Source: Methanothermobacter sp. MT-2 (GTDB taxonomy: Archaea; Methanobacteriota; Methanobacteria; Methanobacteriales; DSM-23052). From it: 64,000 nucleotides of DNA. This document shows, piece by piece, positions 20,851 through 29,274 of this stretch. Under the pieces are notes generated by a model. The model did not search any database. It was not told where the DNA came from and worked only from the letters and a program-made list of their open reading frames with translations. Numbering within the stretch: the first letter of the stretch is position 1; every line of letters begins with the position of its first letter. Position numbers and translations under genes: made by a program. The DNA is taken from positions 854,603-918,602 of the forward strand of contig AP017647.1 of assembly GCA_003584625.1 (NCBI GenBank), given 5' to 3'.

Positions 20851-20857
20851 AGAATCA

Positions 20858-21244
20858 CTATTCGAATAACATTATAGATTTTGTGGGACAAGATTTGGTG
20901 CAGAAACCACAACCTATACATACCTGGTCATCTATTTCCACTGTAAAATCCTCTTCCATGTTAATTGCCTTAACTGGACAAAGTGATATGCACGCTCCAC
21001 AATCTATACACTTATCTTTATCCTTTTTAACAACCTTTATTATAGGCTTTACTTCTATTCCCCTCTCCTCTATAAATTTTATACTTTCCCTTTCCTCGGG
21101 GCCGCTGATATCAACTAACATTTTGCCTCCGCGGGGGGTTATATGCGCCCTTAGGATGTTGAACTCGATATCATATTTTTTAATAGCCTCTGAGATTATG
21201 GCTTTTCCTATGATACTTGGAAGGAACCTTAACCATGCCTTCAT
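20858..21244 (-). CDS. NIL domain-ferredoxin protein of homocysteine synthesis
   Basis: 128 residues: an N-terminal NIL (ACT-like) domain to about residue 72, then two [4Fe-4S] motifs, [12 protein letters not shown] and [12 protein letters not shown]. In methanogens this family pairs with the DUF39 protein (MA1822 with MA1821) in reductive conversion of aspartate semialdehyde and sulfide to homocysteine. Its ATG overlaps the stop of the DUF39 gene by 4 bp, so the subunits are translationally coupled. It probably delivers electrons for sulfur transfer. Confidence 0.88.
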   Translation of the reverse strand: MKAWLRFLPSIIGKAIISEAIKKYDIEFNILRAHITPRGGKMLVDISGPEERESIKFIEERGIEVKPIIKVVKKDKDKCIDCGACISLCPVKAINMEEDFTVEIDDQVCIGCGFCTKSCPTKSIMLFE

Positions 21245-22788
21245 ATGGATTCTCCCCCTTTATCTATCTTCCCAACCAGCCTTGATATGTCCTCTGCTGT
21301 TATAATACCCTTAACCCTGTTATCTGAGTCGACGATTGGCAGGCCTGAAATATTATATTTGTCTATTCTACGGGCAACCACTTCCACGGGCTCGTCTTCC
21401 CTTGCAATTATAACCTTTTTTGTCATAACATCCCTTAGCCTAGTTTTACCCTTTGCAACGGCATCGGCAACATCCCATGATGTTACAATCCCCTTAAGCA
21501 CGCCTTTTTTGTCAACAACAGGAATGTGGTTAATGTTGTTATCCACGAGTTTCCTTGCAACATCTTTAATATCATCATCAGGGTGCGTCACTATAACTGG
21601 TTTGCTTTCCAATTCACGTACCATCATTGAAGGTTTTCTGATTTCAAGGGGGTTTAGGGTATAACCTCTTGATGGCAACCTATAAACTGGTGATGTGAGT
21701 AGGAATTCTCCTTTTTCTATCAACTTTTTAAGTTCTTCTGCTATTATCCTAGCCCTTTTCAATGATGATAATGGTGAAGTTGGAACCTCCATCCCATTTA
21801 TCTCAATCTTACCAGTTTTAAGCTCCCTATAATTCGTCTCCTTGACTATTGGCCTCTCTCTACGGGGCACACCATAATCAACAACCTTACATATTATGTC
21901 CTCGTCACTTATACCTGTAGATGCTGCTACATCCTCATTGAGTACTGGTATGGGTATGCCGACTCCAACATAGAGTGTTGGTCCATATTTTGGCATTGTA
22001 GCAGCCTTTAAAAATTCTGGTTTCATCTTTTTCATATCACCCTTTAACATTAATGTACCAGCAGATGTTGTGGGCACACCATGTCTCCTTTCCACGTCGG
22101 TTGAATGTTGCGTCCCTTCACCGACAATGTAACCTTCTGTTCCACATAAAAAGACCCTTGTACCAAAGCCGATTGTCTGAAAGTATGGATCATTTATAAG
22201 TGGGCTGAGCTCCCCAGCACTTGAATAGGTTACATTACCATAATTGGGTAAAAGTGTGCCCATATAAGTATAAAGTGTCTCATCGGTGGAATTCACTGCA
22301 ACAGCATAATTCTGATAACAATTACGGGGATTAAGCATTATAGCCTGGTTAAGTTTATCTAAGGTTATCAATGTTTCAACATGCTTTAAAGGGTAACAGT
22401 CAGTCCCATATGCCTCCGCAACCAAATTTATTTCCTCACCTTTTATAAGATCTTCTATAACATGCGCGCCACCATAATCTAATCCAAGTTCAGGGTCTTT
22501 GTTAGGCTGCGCCGCCCCTATATACGCATCAACTGCCGCAAGACCCGAATAAGCTTCAACACCATTAAGATAGGTCTTAGACATTTTAATAGGTGGATCA
22601 GAATGGCCAAAGTTTAAAAAAGCCCCTGATGAGCACATAGCACCGAATGTACCTGTTGTTACAACATCCACTTCACGGGCCGCCTCTCTAGGCCCATACT
22701 CAGCCACTATCTCTGTCATTTCAGATGCTGTGACTACAACAGCATCTCCATCCTTGATTTTCTGGTTTATTTCCTCTATGGTCTTCAA
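21241..22788 (-). CDS. DUF39 homocysteine synthase (aspartate semialdehyde sulfurtransferase) with CBS pair
   Basis: About 515 residues. The DUF39 domain (residues 1-360) holds the conserved cysteines in [10 protein letters not shown] and [10 protein letters not shown] tandem CBS pair occupies about 385-510 ([19 protein letters not shown], then [16 protein letters not shown]) and is a likely adenosyl-ligand sensor. The family makes homocysteine in methanogens lacking the classical O-acetylhomoserine route. I prefer TTG 22788 because GTGAT lies just upstream; a GTG at 22803 is in frame. A TATA box at 22831-22840 fits transcription start about 20 bp before the TTG. It is the first gene of a four-gene unit. 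Confidence 0.88.
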   Translation of the reverse strand: MKTIEEINQKIKDGDAVVVTASEMTEIVAEYGPREAAREVDVVTTGTFGAMCSSGAFLNFGHSDPPIKMSKTYLNGVEAYSGLAAVDAYIGAAQPNKDPELGLDYGGAHVIEDLIKGEEINLVAEAYGTDCYPLKHVETLITLDKLNQAIMLNPRNCYQNYAVAVNSTDETLYTYMGTLLPNYGNVTYSSAGELSPLINDPYFQTIGFGTRVFLCGTEGYIVGEGTQHSTDVERRHGVPTTSAGTLMLKGDMKKMKPEFLKAATMPKYGPTLYVGVGIPIPVLNEDVAASTGISDEDIICKVVDYGVPRRERPIVKETNYRELKTGKIEINGMEVPTSPLSSLKRARIIAEELKKLIEKGEFLLTSPVYRLPSRGYTLNPLEIRKPSMMVRELESKPVIVTHPDDDIKDVARKLVDNNINHIPVVDKKGVLKGIVTSWDVADAVAKGKTRLRDVMTKKVIIAREDEPVEVVARRIDKYNISGLPIVDSDNRVKGIITAEDISRLVGKIDKGGESI

Positions 22789-22803
22789 AATATCACATCC
22801 CAC

Positions 22804-23106
22804 AAAGGGCTAGGGTTTATGTTTATGTAAGTATATAATTTGGTTTGTAAATACCAATAAATGCAAGGGGGGCTCCCAGCTACTATGAAACTTGCAAGAA
22901 CATGACCCCTAAAGAACATTTTTCACAGGATCAGAGGGCTGCTTTGACCCTGGAAATTGTTCCAACAGCTCTACCAGTCCCTCTAGGATAATTTGTACAT
23001 ATATTCATGTCATAGTATATAATATATGTTTCGGCTCCTATCCACCACTTAGAGGAGGGGGAAGTTTTCGCCGAGAGACTTAAAATATTATCTAAGGGTT
23101 GATACA
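22804..23106. ncRNA. Divergent promoter region with possible structured RNA element
   Basis: 303 bp between two divergent genes. TATA boxes face outward: 22831-22840 for the DUF39 gene and 23016-23027 for tldD. Between them, 22933-22984 can fold into a nested hairpin: AGAGGG with CCCTCT, CTG with CAG, and a tip TGGAA-ATTG-TTCCA. A GGGGGGCTCCC run lies at about 22865-22876. No open frame of note is present. It may encode a small RNA or only hold regulatory sites; there is no homology evidence. Confidence 0.3.
23016..23027 (+). promoter_or_regulatory. TATA box of tldD
   Basis: TATATAATATAT lies about 80 bp before the tldD ATG. It predicts a transcript start near 23045 and a leader of about 60 nt containing GAGGAGGGGG, too far from the ATG to be its ribosome-binding site. 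Confidence 0.4.
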
Positions 23107-24468
23107 ATGGACATTAGTGCTTTTGAGAAGACAATCCATCGGCTTGAAGGGAAAGCCGATTATACAGATATAAGGTTTGGTGAATCCAAGATCAATTCTC
23201 TTCTTATGAAGGATGGTAAAATACAGGAGATCAGAACAGGCCACGAGACCGGTATAAGTATCAGAGTCCTTAATGGGGGATCATGGGGGCTTGCTTACAC
23301 TTCAGATCCCTCCAAGGTTGATGAAACGGCTGAGAAGGCCCTTAGATTATCTGAGAGAGTTGGTGGGGATGCTGAAATCGTATCATATCCTCCAATAGTC
23401 GACAATATAAGCTCCAAGGCTAAAATACCACCCTCTAATGTACCCTCTGAGGATAAAAAAAGAACTCTACTAGACATACATAAAGCAGCTACCATAGACA
23501 AGATCATAAGCACAACAATAAACTACATAGACATAGAAACAAAAAACATTTTCTTAAATTCTGAAGGATCCTCTATAGAATCAGAAGAAGTTAGAGTAGC
23601 CCTATTCTTAAATACAGTGGCCTCAGATGGTCTACAAATCCAAATGGGACATGATAACATTGGAGGATGCCATGGCTACGAGATAATTGAAGGAGAAGAC
23701 CTCGAAAGATTAGGTAGAACAACCAGCGAAAAAGCTGTTAGATTATTATCAGCCCATGCCCCACCCTCAGGCAAATTCACCATCTTAACAGACCCTAAAC
23801 TTACAGGAGTTTTTATACATGAAGCGCTAGGACATGCAACAGAAGCAGACCTCATACTCCAAGATGATTCAATACTTAAAGATCGTCTCGGTGAAACTAT
23901 AGGATCAAAACACGTGAAAATAATAGATAACCCTACTATGGACGCCTTCGGACATTACAATTATGATGTAGAAGGTGTGAAGGCATCACCCACAATACTC
24001 GTGGAAAACGGAATCCTAAAATCCTATTTAACATCAAGGGAAACCGCGCAAAAATTGGGTCTCGAACCAACAGGTAATGCACGTTCAAACATCAGCGAAA
24101 ATCCCATTGTAAGGATGAGTAACACCTACATAGAACCTGGAACTTGGAACTTCGAGGAGATGATCGAAGACATAAAAGAGGGAATATACCTTAAGGGTTC
24201 AAGAGGTGGGCAAGTTGACACAGGCAAAGGCATATTCCAATTCAATGCTGCAGAGTCCTTCATGATAAAAAATGGGGAGATAAAAGAACCCCTCAGGGAT
24301 GTTTCACTTTCAGGGAATATTACAGAAACCCTCAAAAAAGTCGATGCTATAGGATCAGATTTCAAAATGAACATTGGATTTTGCGGTAAAGCAGGGCAAA
24401 TAGTACCTGTAGGTGATGGTGGACCCCACCTAAGGGTTAGAGAAGTGGTGGTGGGTGGAAGCGGATAA
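23107..24468 (+). CDS. TldD/PmbA-family metalloprotease
   Basis: 453 residues. The zinc-binding HExxxH motif is at residues 238-243 (HEALGHATEADL), and the C-terminal GFCGKAGQIVPVGDGGPHLRV block is typical of TldD rather than PmbA. In bacteria TldD-TldE degrade unfolded peptides and process some ribosomally made peptides. No TldE/PmbA partner is in the window. ATG 23107 follows AGGGTTGAT. AMMECR1 and the Nog1-like GTPase follow closely on the same strand. Confidence 0.9.
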   Translation: MDISAFEKTIHRLEGKADYTDIRFGESKINSLLMKDGKIQEIRTGHETGISIRVLNGGSWGLAYTSDPSKVDETAEKALRLSERVGGDAEIVSYPPIVDNISSKAKIPPSNVPSEDKKRTLLDIHKAATIDKIISTTINYIDIETKNIFLNSEGSSIESEEVRVALFLNTVASDGLQIQMGHDNIGGCHGYEIIEGEDLERLGRTTSEKAVRLLSAHAPPSGKFTILTDPKLTGVFIHEALGHATEADLILQDDSILKDRLGETIGSKHVKIIDNPTMDAFGHYNYDVEGVKASPTILVENGILKSYLTSRETAQKLGLEPTGNARSNISENPIVRMSNTYIEPGTWNFEEMIEDIKEGIYLKGSRGGQVDTGKGIFQFNAAESFMIKNGEIKEPLRDVSLSGNITETLKKVDAIGSDFKMNIGFCGKAGQIVPVGDGGPHLRVREVVVGGSG

Positions 24469-24479
24469 AGGTGATAAGA

Positions 24480-25043
24480 ATGCTCTCAAAAGAAGATGGA
24501 GAACTACTTATAAAAGTTGCAAGGAAAGCCATCAAAACATACCTAGAAAATAAGATGAAAATAGAACCTCCAATGGTCCCATCCCATCTAAAGGAAAAAA
24601 GAGGAGTTTTCGTAACACTAAATAAAAATGGAGATCTTAGAGGGTGTATAGGATTCCCAGAGCCGATAAAACCTCTAATAGATGGTGTTATTGAGGCTGC
24701 GATAGCAGCAGCCACATCAGATCCAAGATTTCCCCCAGTAACCCTAGATGAACTCAACAAAATCCGAATAGAAGTTAGCGTGCTCACAAAACCAGAACCC
24801 ATAGAAGTGGAAGACCCCAGAGAATATCCCAAGATGATAAAAGTGGGAAAAGACGGGCTCATCATCGAAAGAGGATTCTACAAGGGACTACTATTACCCC
24901 AAGTCGCAATTGAATGGGGTTTCGACGAAGAAGAATTCCTCTGCAACACCTGCCTAAAAGCGGGCCTCCCACCTGATTGCTGGTATGACAATGAAACAAA
25001 AATCTACAAGTTCCAAGCCCAGATATTCCATGAAAAAACCTAG
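24480..25043 (+). CDS. AMMECR1-domain protein
   Basis: 187-residue conserved protein of unknown molecular function, with the universal AMMECR1 motif LRGCIGFPEP near residue 58 and a C-terminal CNTCLKAGLPPDCW cysteine segment. ATG 24480 follows AAGGTGAT by 5 bp; the frame extends to a GTG at 24471 that is part of that site. It is adjacent to tldD (11 bp) and the GTPase gene (11 bp), suggesting cotranscription. Confidence 0.88.
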   Translation: MLSKEDGELLIKVARKAIKTYLENKMKIEPPMVPSHLKEKRGVFVTLNKNGDLRGCIGFPEPIKPLIDGVIEAAIAAATSDPRFPPVTLDELNKIRIEVSVLTKPEPIEVEDPREYPKMIKVGKDGLIIERGFYKGLLLPQVAIEWGFDEEEFLCNTCLKAGLPPDCWYDNETKIYKFQAQIFHEKT

Positions 25044-25054
25044 AGTGGAAAACC

Positions 25055-26086
25055 ATGAAGATACCCCCAATCCCTACAACTGAAGAACTTTTAAACAAGG
25101 CATTCAGTAGAGCTAGAAAAGCCGCCTCAGCCGCCCGCACATCAAAAATGCCAAGTCAAAAAAAAGCAAAGACAATAGAAATTATAAGAGTACAAACCGC
25201 CTGCAACGTCATCAGAGACAAATTAAAATTGATAATAGAAAGCACACCAAACATAGAAAGCCTGCCAGAATTCTACCAAGACTATATAGATGTAACAGTG
25301 GGGATTGACCCCCTGAAAAAATCATTAGGCGCTATTAACTGGGCCGCTAGTATAATAGGACAACTCGAAGGCGAATATAGGAGACGTATAAAAAAATCAA
25401 GGCCTTCATTAGCATCATCCATTAGAAGAGAAGCATATGGCAGAATATCATCTGTCATAAAAAAAGTTGAAGATGATCTCGATTTTCTAGATTTCGCAAG
25501 GAACAAGTTGAAAAACATGCCCACAGTAGATTTTGACGCCTTCACCGTAGTTATAGCAGGGTTTCCAAATGTTGGAAAATCAACAATATTGCGGAGATTA
25601 ACCAGTGCAAAGCCAAAGGTTGCTGAATATCCATTCACAACAAAGGGGATTCAAATAGGATACTTTGAAATGAAATGGAATAAAATCCAAGTCATAGACA
25701 CTCCTGGTCTATTGGATCGTCCAGTCGATGAAATGAACAACATAGAATTAAAGGCAATGGTTGCATTGGAAAATTTGGCTGATGTGATACTATTCATCTT
25801 TGACGCGTCAGAAACATGTGGTTATCCCATGAAAAGCCAATATAATCTATTCAAAGACTTGAAGAGAATATTTAGGATACCCTTCATCTGCGTATTTAAC
25901 AAGATGGATCTCATAGAAAATATTAAGTATATCAAAAAATATACTATAAAGGTTGAGGATCCTATATTAATTTCGGCAATAGAAGATGAGGGAGTCTCTA
26001 GGTTAATAAAAAAATTGGAGGGTCTCCATGAAACGCAGATTAGAAAAACCATTAAGTATGTTGGAAAAAAGAAGATTGATGGCTGA
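25055..26086 (+). CDS. Nog1-like ribosome-assembly GTPase
   Basis: 343-residue Obg/Nog1-type GTPase. An N-terminal helical domain (residues 1-160) precedes the G domain: G1 GFPNVGKST at about 169, G3 DTPGLLDRP and G4 NKMD. Archaeal and eukaryotic Nog1 act in large-subunit maturation. It lacks the long eukaryotic C-terminal extension, as usual in archaea. Its 3' end overlaps the heat shock gene by 59 bp in another frame. Confidence 0.87.
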   Translation: MKIPPIPTTEELLNKAFSRARKAASAARTSKMPSQKKAKTIEIIRVQTACNVIRDKLKLIIESTPNIESLPEFYQDYIDVTVGIDPLKKSLGAINWAASIIGQLEGEYRRRIKKSRPSLASSIRREAYGRISSVIKKVEDDLDFLDFARNKLKNMPTVDFDAFTVVIAGFPNVGKSTILRRLTSAKPKVAEYPFTTKGIQIGYFEMKWNKIQVIDTPGLLDRPVDEMNNIELKAMVALENLADVILFIFDASETCGYPMKSQYNLFKDLKRIFRIPFICVFNKMDLIENIKYIKKYTIKVEDPILISAIEDEGVSRLIKKLEGLHETQIRKTIKYVGKKKIDG

Positions 26087-26495
26087 GAAAATGATAGAAG
26101 ACATGATAAAGAATATGAAAGAGATGCAAAAAGAATTTGAAAAGAGAATATCAGAGTATTCAGAAGTTTTACCCGAAAAACCAACCCTAGACCTTATAGA
26201 AACTGATGATAAACTAATCGTAAAGACAGATCTTCCAGGGGTTAAAAAGGAGGATATAAACATAGAATTAACAGAGGATACCATTACTATATCAGCAGAG
26301 TTTAAAGAAGAAATAGAAGTGGAAGAAGCCAATTATGTGAAAAAAGAGCGCAGATACGGTGAAGCAAAAAGAGAACTGAGATTACCAGCCAAGATAAAAG
26401 TGGATGAAGCTACAGCAACATTCGAAGACGGTGTGTTAACCGTAGAACTTCCAAAGGTGGAAGTCAAAAAGAAACACACCATAAAAGTAGAATAA
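26028..26495 (+). CDS. Small heat shock protein (Hsp20)
   Basis: 155 residues. The N-terminal 50 residues are helical and charged; the alpha-crystallin domain occupies about 52-150 (LIETDDKLIVKTDLPGVKK, then LPAKIKVDEATATFEDGVL), ending in the I-x-V-like KHTIKVE. ATG 26028 has a strong GGAGGG site 5 bp upstream although it lies inside the nog1 frame; ATG 26079 would shorten the overlap but has no good site. ATP-independent chaperone of the cytoplasm. A T-rich tract at 26508-26520 follows and probably terminates the unit. Confidence 0.9.
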   Translation: MKRRLEKPLSMLEKRRLMAEKMIEDMIKNMKEMQKEFEKRISEYSEVLPEKPTLDLIETDDKLIVKTDLPGVKKEDINIELTEDTITISAEFKEEIEVEEANYVKKERRYGEAKRELRLPAKIKVDEATATFEDGVLTVELPKVEVKKKHTIKVE

Positions 26496-26507
26496 CCCCC
26501 TTTACAT

Positions 26508-26521
26508 TTTTTTCTTATTTT
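26508..26521 (+). terminator. Poly-T terminator after hsp20
   Basis: TTTTTTTCTTATTTTT-type tract directly after the Hsp20 stop in a convergent junction with the SIS gene. Archaeal RNA polymerase terminates at such U-runs without a hairpin. Confidence 0.5.
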
Positions 26522-27526
26522 TCAGAACCTTACCTTCCCTATATGTCTAGTGGCCCCAGGGTCCTTGTTATTGTAATATGCAAGGTAATATATGAACCAT
26601 TCAAGTGGTATGGCTAATATAAAAGGTGATAGTAGCCTGTTAAGGTCACTGTAATCTTCCATTGAAAAAATTATATTCTTAGCATTGATTTCTTCGCAGA
26701 ATTTGATGGATTTTCTTGTGATAACATCACCTGGAAGATCAGCATCTAAGAATATTACTGGGATGCCTTCTTCAACTCTTTCAATCAGCCCATGTCTGAA
26801 TTCTCCTGAATAAAGTGGACAGGCATGTTTGAGCGCTCCTTCCATGAACATTGTCATCGCAAGTTTATAGGCAAGACCATAATTCGGACCGCTCCCCATA
26901 CAATAAAATATATCATAATCTTTGAATTCAAATGCAAGGAGTTTATTATCCTCTCTCGTCTCACTTATAAGTTCATTCACAACAGTTGGCAACTTCTCAA
27001 GATCTTTGAGTATATTCTTGGAAAGTTCATCATCATAGGTTCCGAAAAAAATATGGTATAGGCAGAGTAATTGGGTTAAATATGTTTTTGTCGCTACTAT
27101 TGCATCTTCATGTTGACAATAGGTTAGTATAATCTCATCCGACTCCCTTGCCATGGTACTTGCAGCCTCATTGGTTATTGTTATGGTTTTAAGGTTATTT
27201 TTTTTCGCTTTTCGCAATGCTGCGAGGGTGTCTGCTGTTTCACCTGACTGTGAAGTTAATATGACAATGGAATCCTGGTCTTGGATTTTTTTGTGGTAAA
27301 GGAATTCATAGCCTGTGAATATGCTTATATCCATATCATAATATATGTTGATGGCGTCACGTACAGAATAACATGTTGATAGGGAGCTTCCACACCCTAA
27401 TAGGTATATTTTGTTATATTCTCTCAGTTCACTGGAGATTTCATCCATATGGGATCCTTCATTTTTTAATGTTTCCTGCATTGATTCTGGTTGTTGGAAG
27501 ATCTCATAGTACATCCCATACTTCAT
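26522..27526 (-). CDS. Double-SIS-domain phosphosugar isomerase/deaminase-like protein
   Basis: 334 residues with two SIS domains. Phosphosugar-binding motifs [13 protein letters not shown] near residue 43 and [12 protein letters not shown] near 90 are present, and a second-half glycine motif [12 protein letters not shown] near 210. The layout resembles the isomerase half of GlmS and archaeal glucosamine-6-phosphate deaminases; no glutaminase domain is present. It begins 3 bp after the thiN stop, with GGGGGTT upstream. A role in aminosugar metabolism is likely; the exact reaction is undetermined. Confidence 0.78.
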   Translation of the reverse strand: MKYGMYYEIFQQPESMQETLKNEGSHMDEISSELREYNKIYLLGCGSSLSTCYSVRDAINIYYDMDISIFTGYEFLYHKKIQDQDSIVILTSQSGETADTLAALRKAKKNNLKTITITNEAASTMARESDEIILTYCQHEDAIVATKTYLTQLLCLYHIFFGTYDDELSKNILKDLEKLPTVVNELISETREDNKLLAFEFKDYDIFYCMGSGPNYGLAYKLAMTMFMEGALKHACPLYSGEFRHGLIERVEEGIPVIFLDADLPGDVITRKSIKFCEEINAKNIIFSMEDYSDLNRLLSPFILAIPLEWFIYYLAYYNNKDPGATRHIGKVRF

Positions 27527-27529
27527 ATT

Positions 27530-28099
27530 TTAACCCCCACTGTATTTTTCACCTATTTTAATGGCCGTTTTAGCAGCTTCAATGGCATCAGCTGCTAACA
27601 ATATTATCATTGGCTCTTTCCCCCAATCCCCTTTATGGTAGATGACATCAGGGACTCTCCCTATCCTTTTTATCGCGACTTTAACACCCCATGGGATTGT
27701 CGCACCCTCCTCCTCTTTAATATTCTCCGGCTCTTTTCTCCTATCATAATATGATACCCTAAGTCCCATTCCATCACAGATCTCTATGATTTTCTCATCA
27801 TATTTTAGGTTAATGGCACTCCTAAGACTAGGATCATATTTTCGTATCTCTATTATAAGACGTGCTAGATGAGAGGATGCCCCATAATCTGGTTCTCTGC
27901 ATGCGAAAACCTCCGTTTTATGGACTGTGATCCTCCCAGGGATCCCTGCCACGTCATCAATTGTCCTAGCCTTTTCTTTCGCCATCACTATATTAGTTCT
28001 CACTTCTGGGATGAGCCTATAAAATCCCCTTGATGAAGTTACCATCTCAAGGGCCTTTTTTAAATTTTCAATTTCTGATAGTATACCATAACCCCCCAA
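27530..28099 (-). CDS. ThiN-domain protein, probable thiamine-phosphate synthase
   Basis: 189 residues comprising one ThiN domain. This archaeal domain makes thiamine phosphate when alone or fused to ThiD, and acts as a ligand sensor when fused to an HTH (ThiR). No HTH is present here, and the block EVFACREPDYGASSHLARLI keeps a histidine and arginine as in enzymatic forms, so the enzyme role is preferred. The start is TTG 28099, though initiation is not well defined. A perfect 22-bp palindrome (28118-28139) lies in its promoter. Confidence 0.75.
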   Translation of the reverse strand: MGGYGILSEIENLKKALEMVTSSRGFYRLIPEVRTNIVMAKEKARTIDDVAGIPGRITVHKTEVFACREPDYGASSHLARLIIEIRKYDPSLRSAINLKYDEKIIEICDGMGLRVSYYDRRKEPENIKEEEGATIPWGVKVAIKRIGRVPDVIYHKGDWGKEPMIILLAADAIEAAKTAIKIGEKYSGG

Positions 28100-28117
28100 T
28101 TTTTCTAGCCTTATGTT

Positions 28118-28139
28118 TTATATGATTATAATCATATAA
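28118..28139. promoter_or_regulatory. Perfect 22-bp palindrome between divergent genes
   Basis: Half-site TTATATGATTA is followed directly by its exact reverse complement, ending TCATATAA. It is centred at 28128/28129 in the 60-bp gap between the ThiN gene and the small conserved gene at 28160. It overlaps TATA-like sequence for both directions, so a dimeric regulator bound here would block or co-control both genes. Confidence 0.6.
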
Positions 28140-28159
28140 GTTTTGATGGAGGTTGTATC

Positions 28160-28618
28160 ATGGAAAGGGTTAAGGAATTTAAGGGTATAAAAGGTAATTT
28201 AACTGTTTTCAAGGAAGAAGTTGAGGATGTTGAAACAATTGCATATGCAGGTGTTCCAGGTGTTTGCACACCCTTCGCAGAACTTTTCGCATATGCTGCA
28301 AGGGACAAAAAAAGCATATTCATCCCAAATACAGACTTCGAGAAGGCAAGGGAACTTGTACTGACAGAGTATGGTGTTGAATTAGGTGATGTCAAACCTT
28401 ATAAAGTGGATGCCATTGTACTCCTTGGAGGGCTTGCAATGCCTGGAATAGGGGCTGAAATAGAAGATATTAAAAAGTTGATAGATGAGGCCCTAAAAGA
28501 GAATGGGAAAGTTATTGGCACCTGTTTCATGGACATGTTCAGAAAAGCGGGCTGGTATGAAGAAATCGACTTCGACTCTGTTATAAATGCAGACATTGAA
28601 GGCTTCGTGGTAAAATAA
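28160..28618 (+). CDS. Conserved archaeal protein, possibly DUF2124
   Basis: 152 residues with no function I can name. Alternating alpha/beta pattern; motifs include YAGVPGVCTPFAELFAYAARDK near residue 30, VLLGGLAMPGIG near 95 and GTCFMDMFRKAGW near 120. The two conserved cysteines and the glycine-rich strand-loop suggest a Rossmann-like fold. The match to Pfam DUF2124 is from memory and unsure. ATG 28160 has GGAGGT 6 bp upstream. It shares the palindromic promoter region with the ThiN gene and is followed after 8 bp by a DUF447 gene. Confidence 0.6.
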   Translation: MERVKEFKGIKGNLTVFKEEVEDVETIAYAGVPGVCTPFAELFAYAARDKKSIFIPNTDFEKARELVLTEYGVELGDVKPYKVDAIVLLGGLAMPGIGAEIEDIKKLIDEALKENGKVIGTCFMDMFRKAGWYEEIDFDSVINADIEGFVVK

Positions 28619-28626
28619 AGGGTGAG

Positions 28627-29274
28627 GTGGAAGAAATAAAAGATTACAAGGAAGTTAAAAGTCTAGAATCTCTTAAAATGGAAAAAGGCATGTTATATGA
28701 GACAATAATAACAAGCATAGACGAGAATGGGAAGGGTAATGCAGCGCCCATTGGTGTGGTGTGTAAAAATCCAAGCGAGATCATATTATACCTCTATGAA
28801 GGAAGCCACACCCTATCCAATATATTAAACAGTGGAAATTTCACGGTTAATATTACACACGACCCCCTATTATTTACAGAGGCCACCCTAGGAGATCTTA
28901 GAGGTGATTTTTTCATACCATATTCTCAATATTTGATTTTGAAGGGCGCTTCCTCGTTTTTCACAGCCACCACAAAAGATGTGAAGAGTGTTAAAAGAAG
29001 GGATCGATACGGGGAATCCAAACTATTCATCATAAAAGCAGATGTTAAAAATATATTCAAGGGCAAAAACTTCAAAGAACCATTAAATAGGGGTATATAT
29101 GCTGTTATAGAATCTCTGATCAATTATACTCGTATAGATCGTGCTGAGAATAAAGAGGATATTCTAGGCCGTATATTAGATATGAAGAGGGTGGTTGATA
29201 AGGTAGGAGGTTCCAGGGAAAAATTAGCCATGAAAAAAATAGTAGATTCCCTTAGAAATCTAAAAGTGGATTAA
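28627..29274 (+). CDS. DUF447 family flavin-reductase-like protein
   Basis: 215 residues, probably a split-barrel FMN-binding protein. The N-terminal block MLYETIITSIDENGKGNAAPIG resembles DUF447 proteins, followed by NILNSGNFTVNIT. The reaction is unknown. The start is GTG 28627 after AAAGGGTGA. The 3' end overlaps the convergent adenine deaminase gene by 23 bp. Likely cotranscribed with the preceding gene. Confidence 0.72.
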   Translation: MEEIKDYKEVKSLESLKMEKGMLYETIITSIDENGKGNAAPIGVVCKNPSEIILYLYEGSHTLSNILNSGNFTVNITHDPLLFTEATLGDLRGDFFIPYSQYLILKGASSFFTATTKDVKSVKRRDRYGESKLFIIKADVKNIFKGKNFKEPLNRGIYAVIESLINYTRIDRAENKEDILGRILDMKRVVDKVGGSREKLAMKKIVDSLRNLKVD

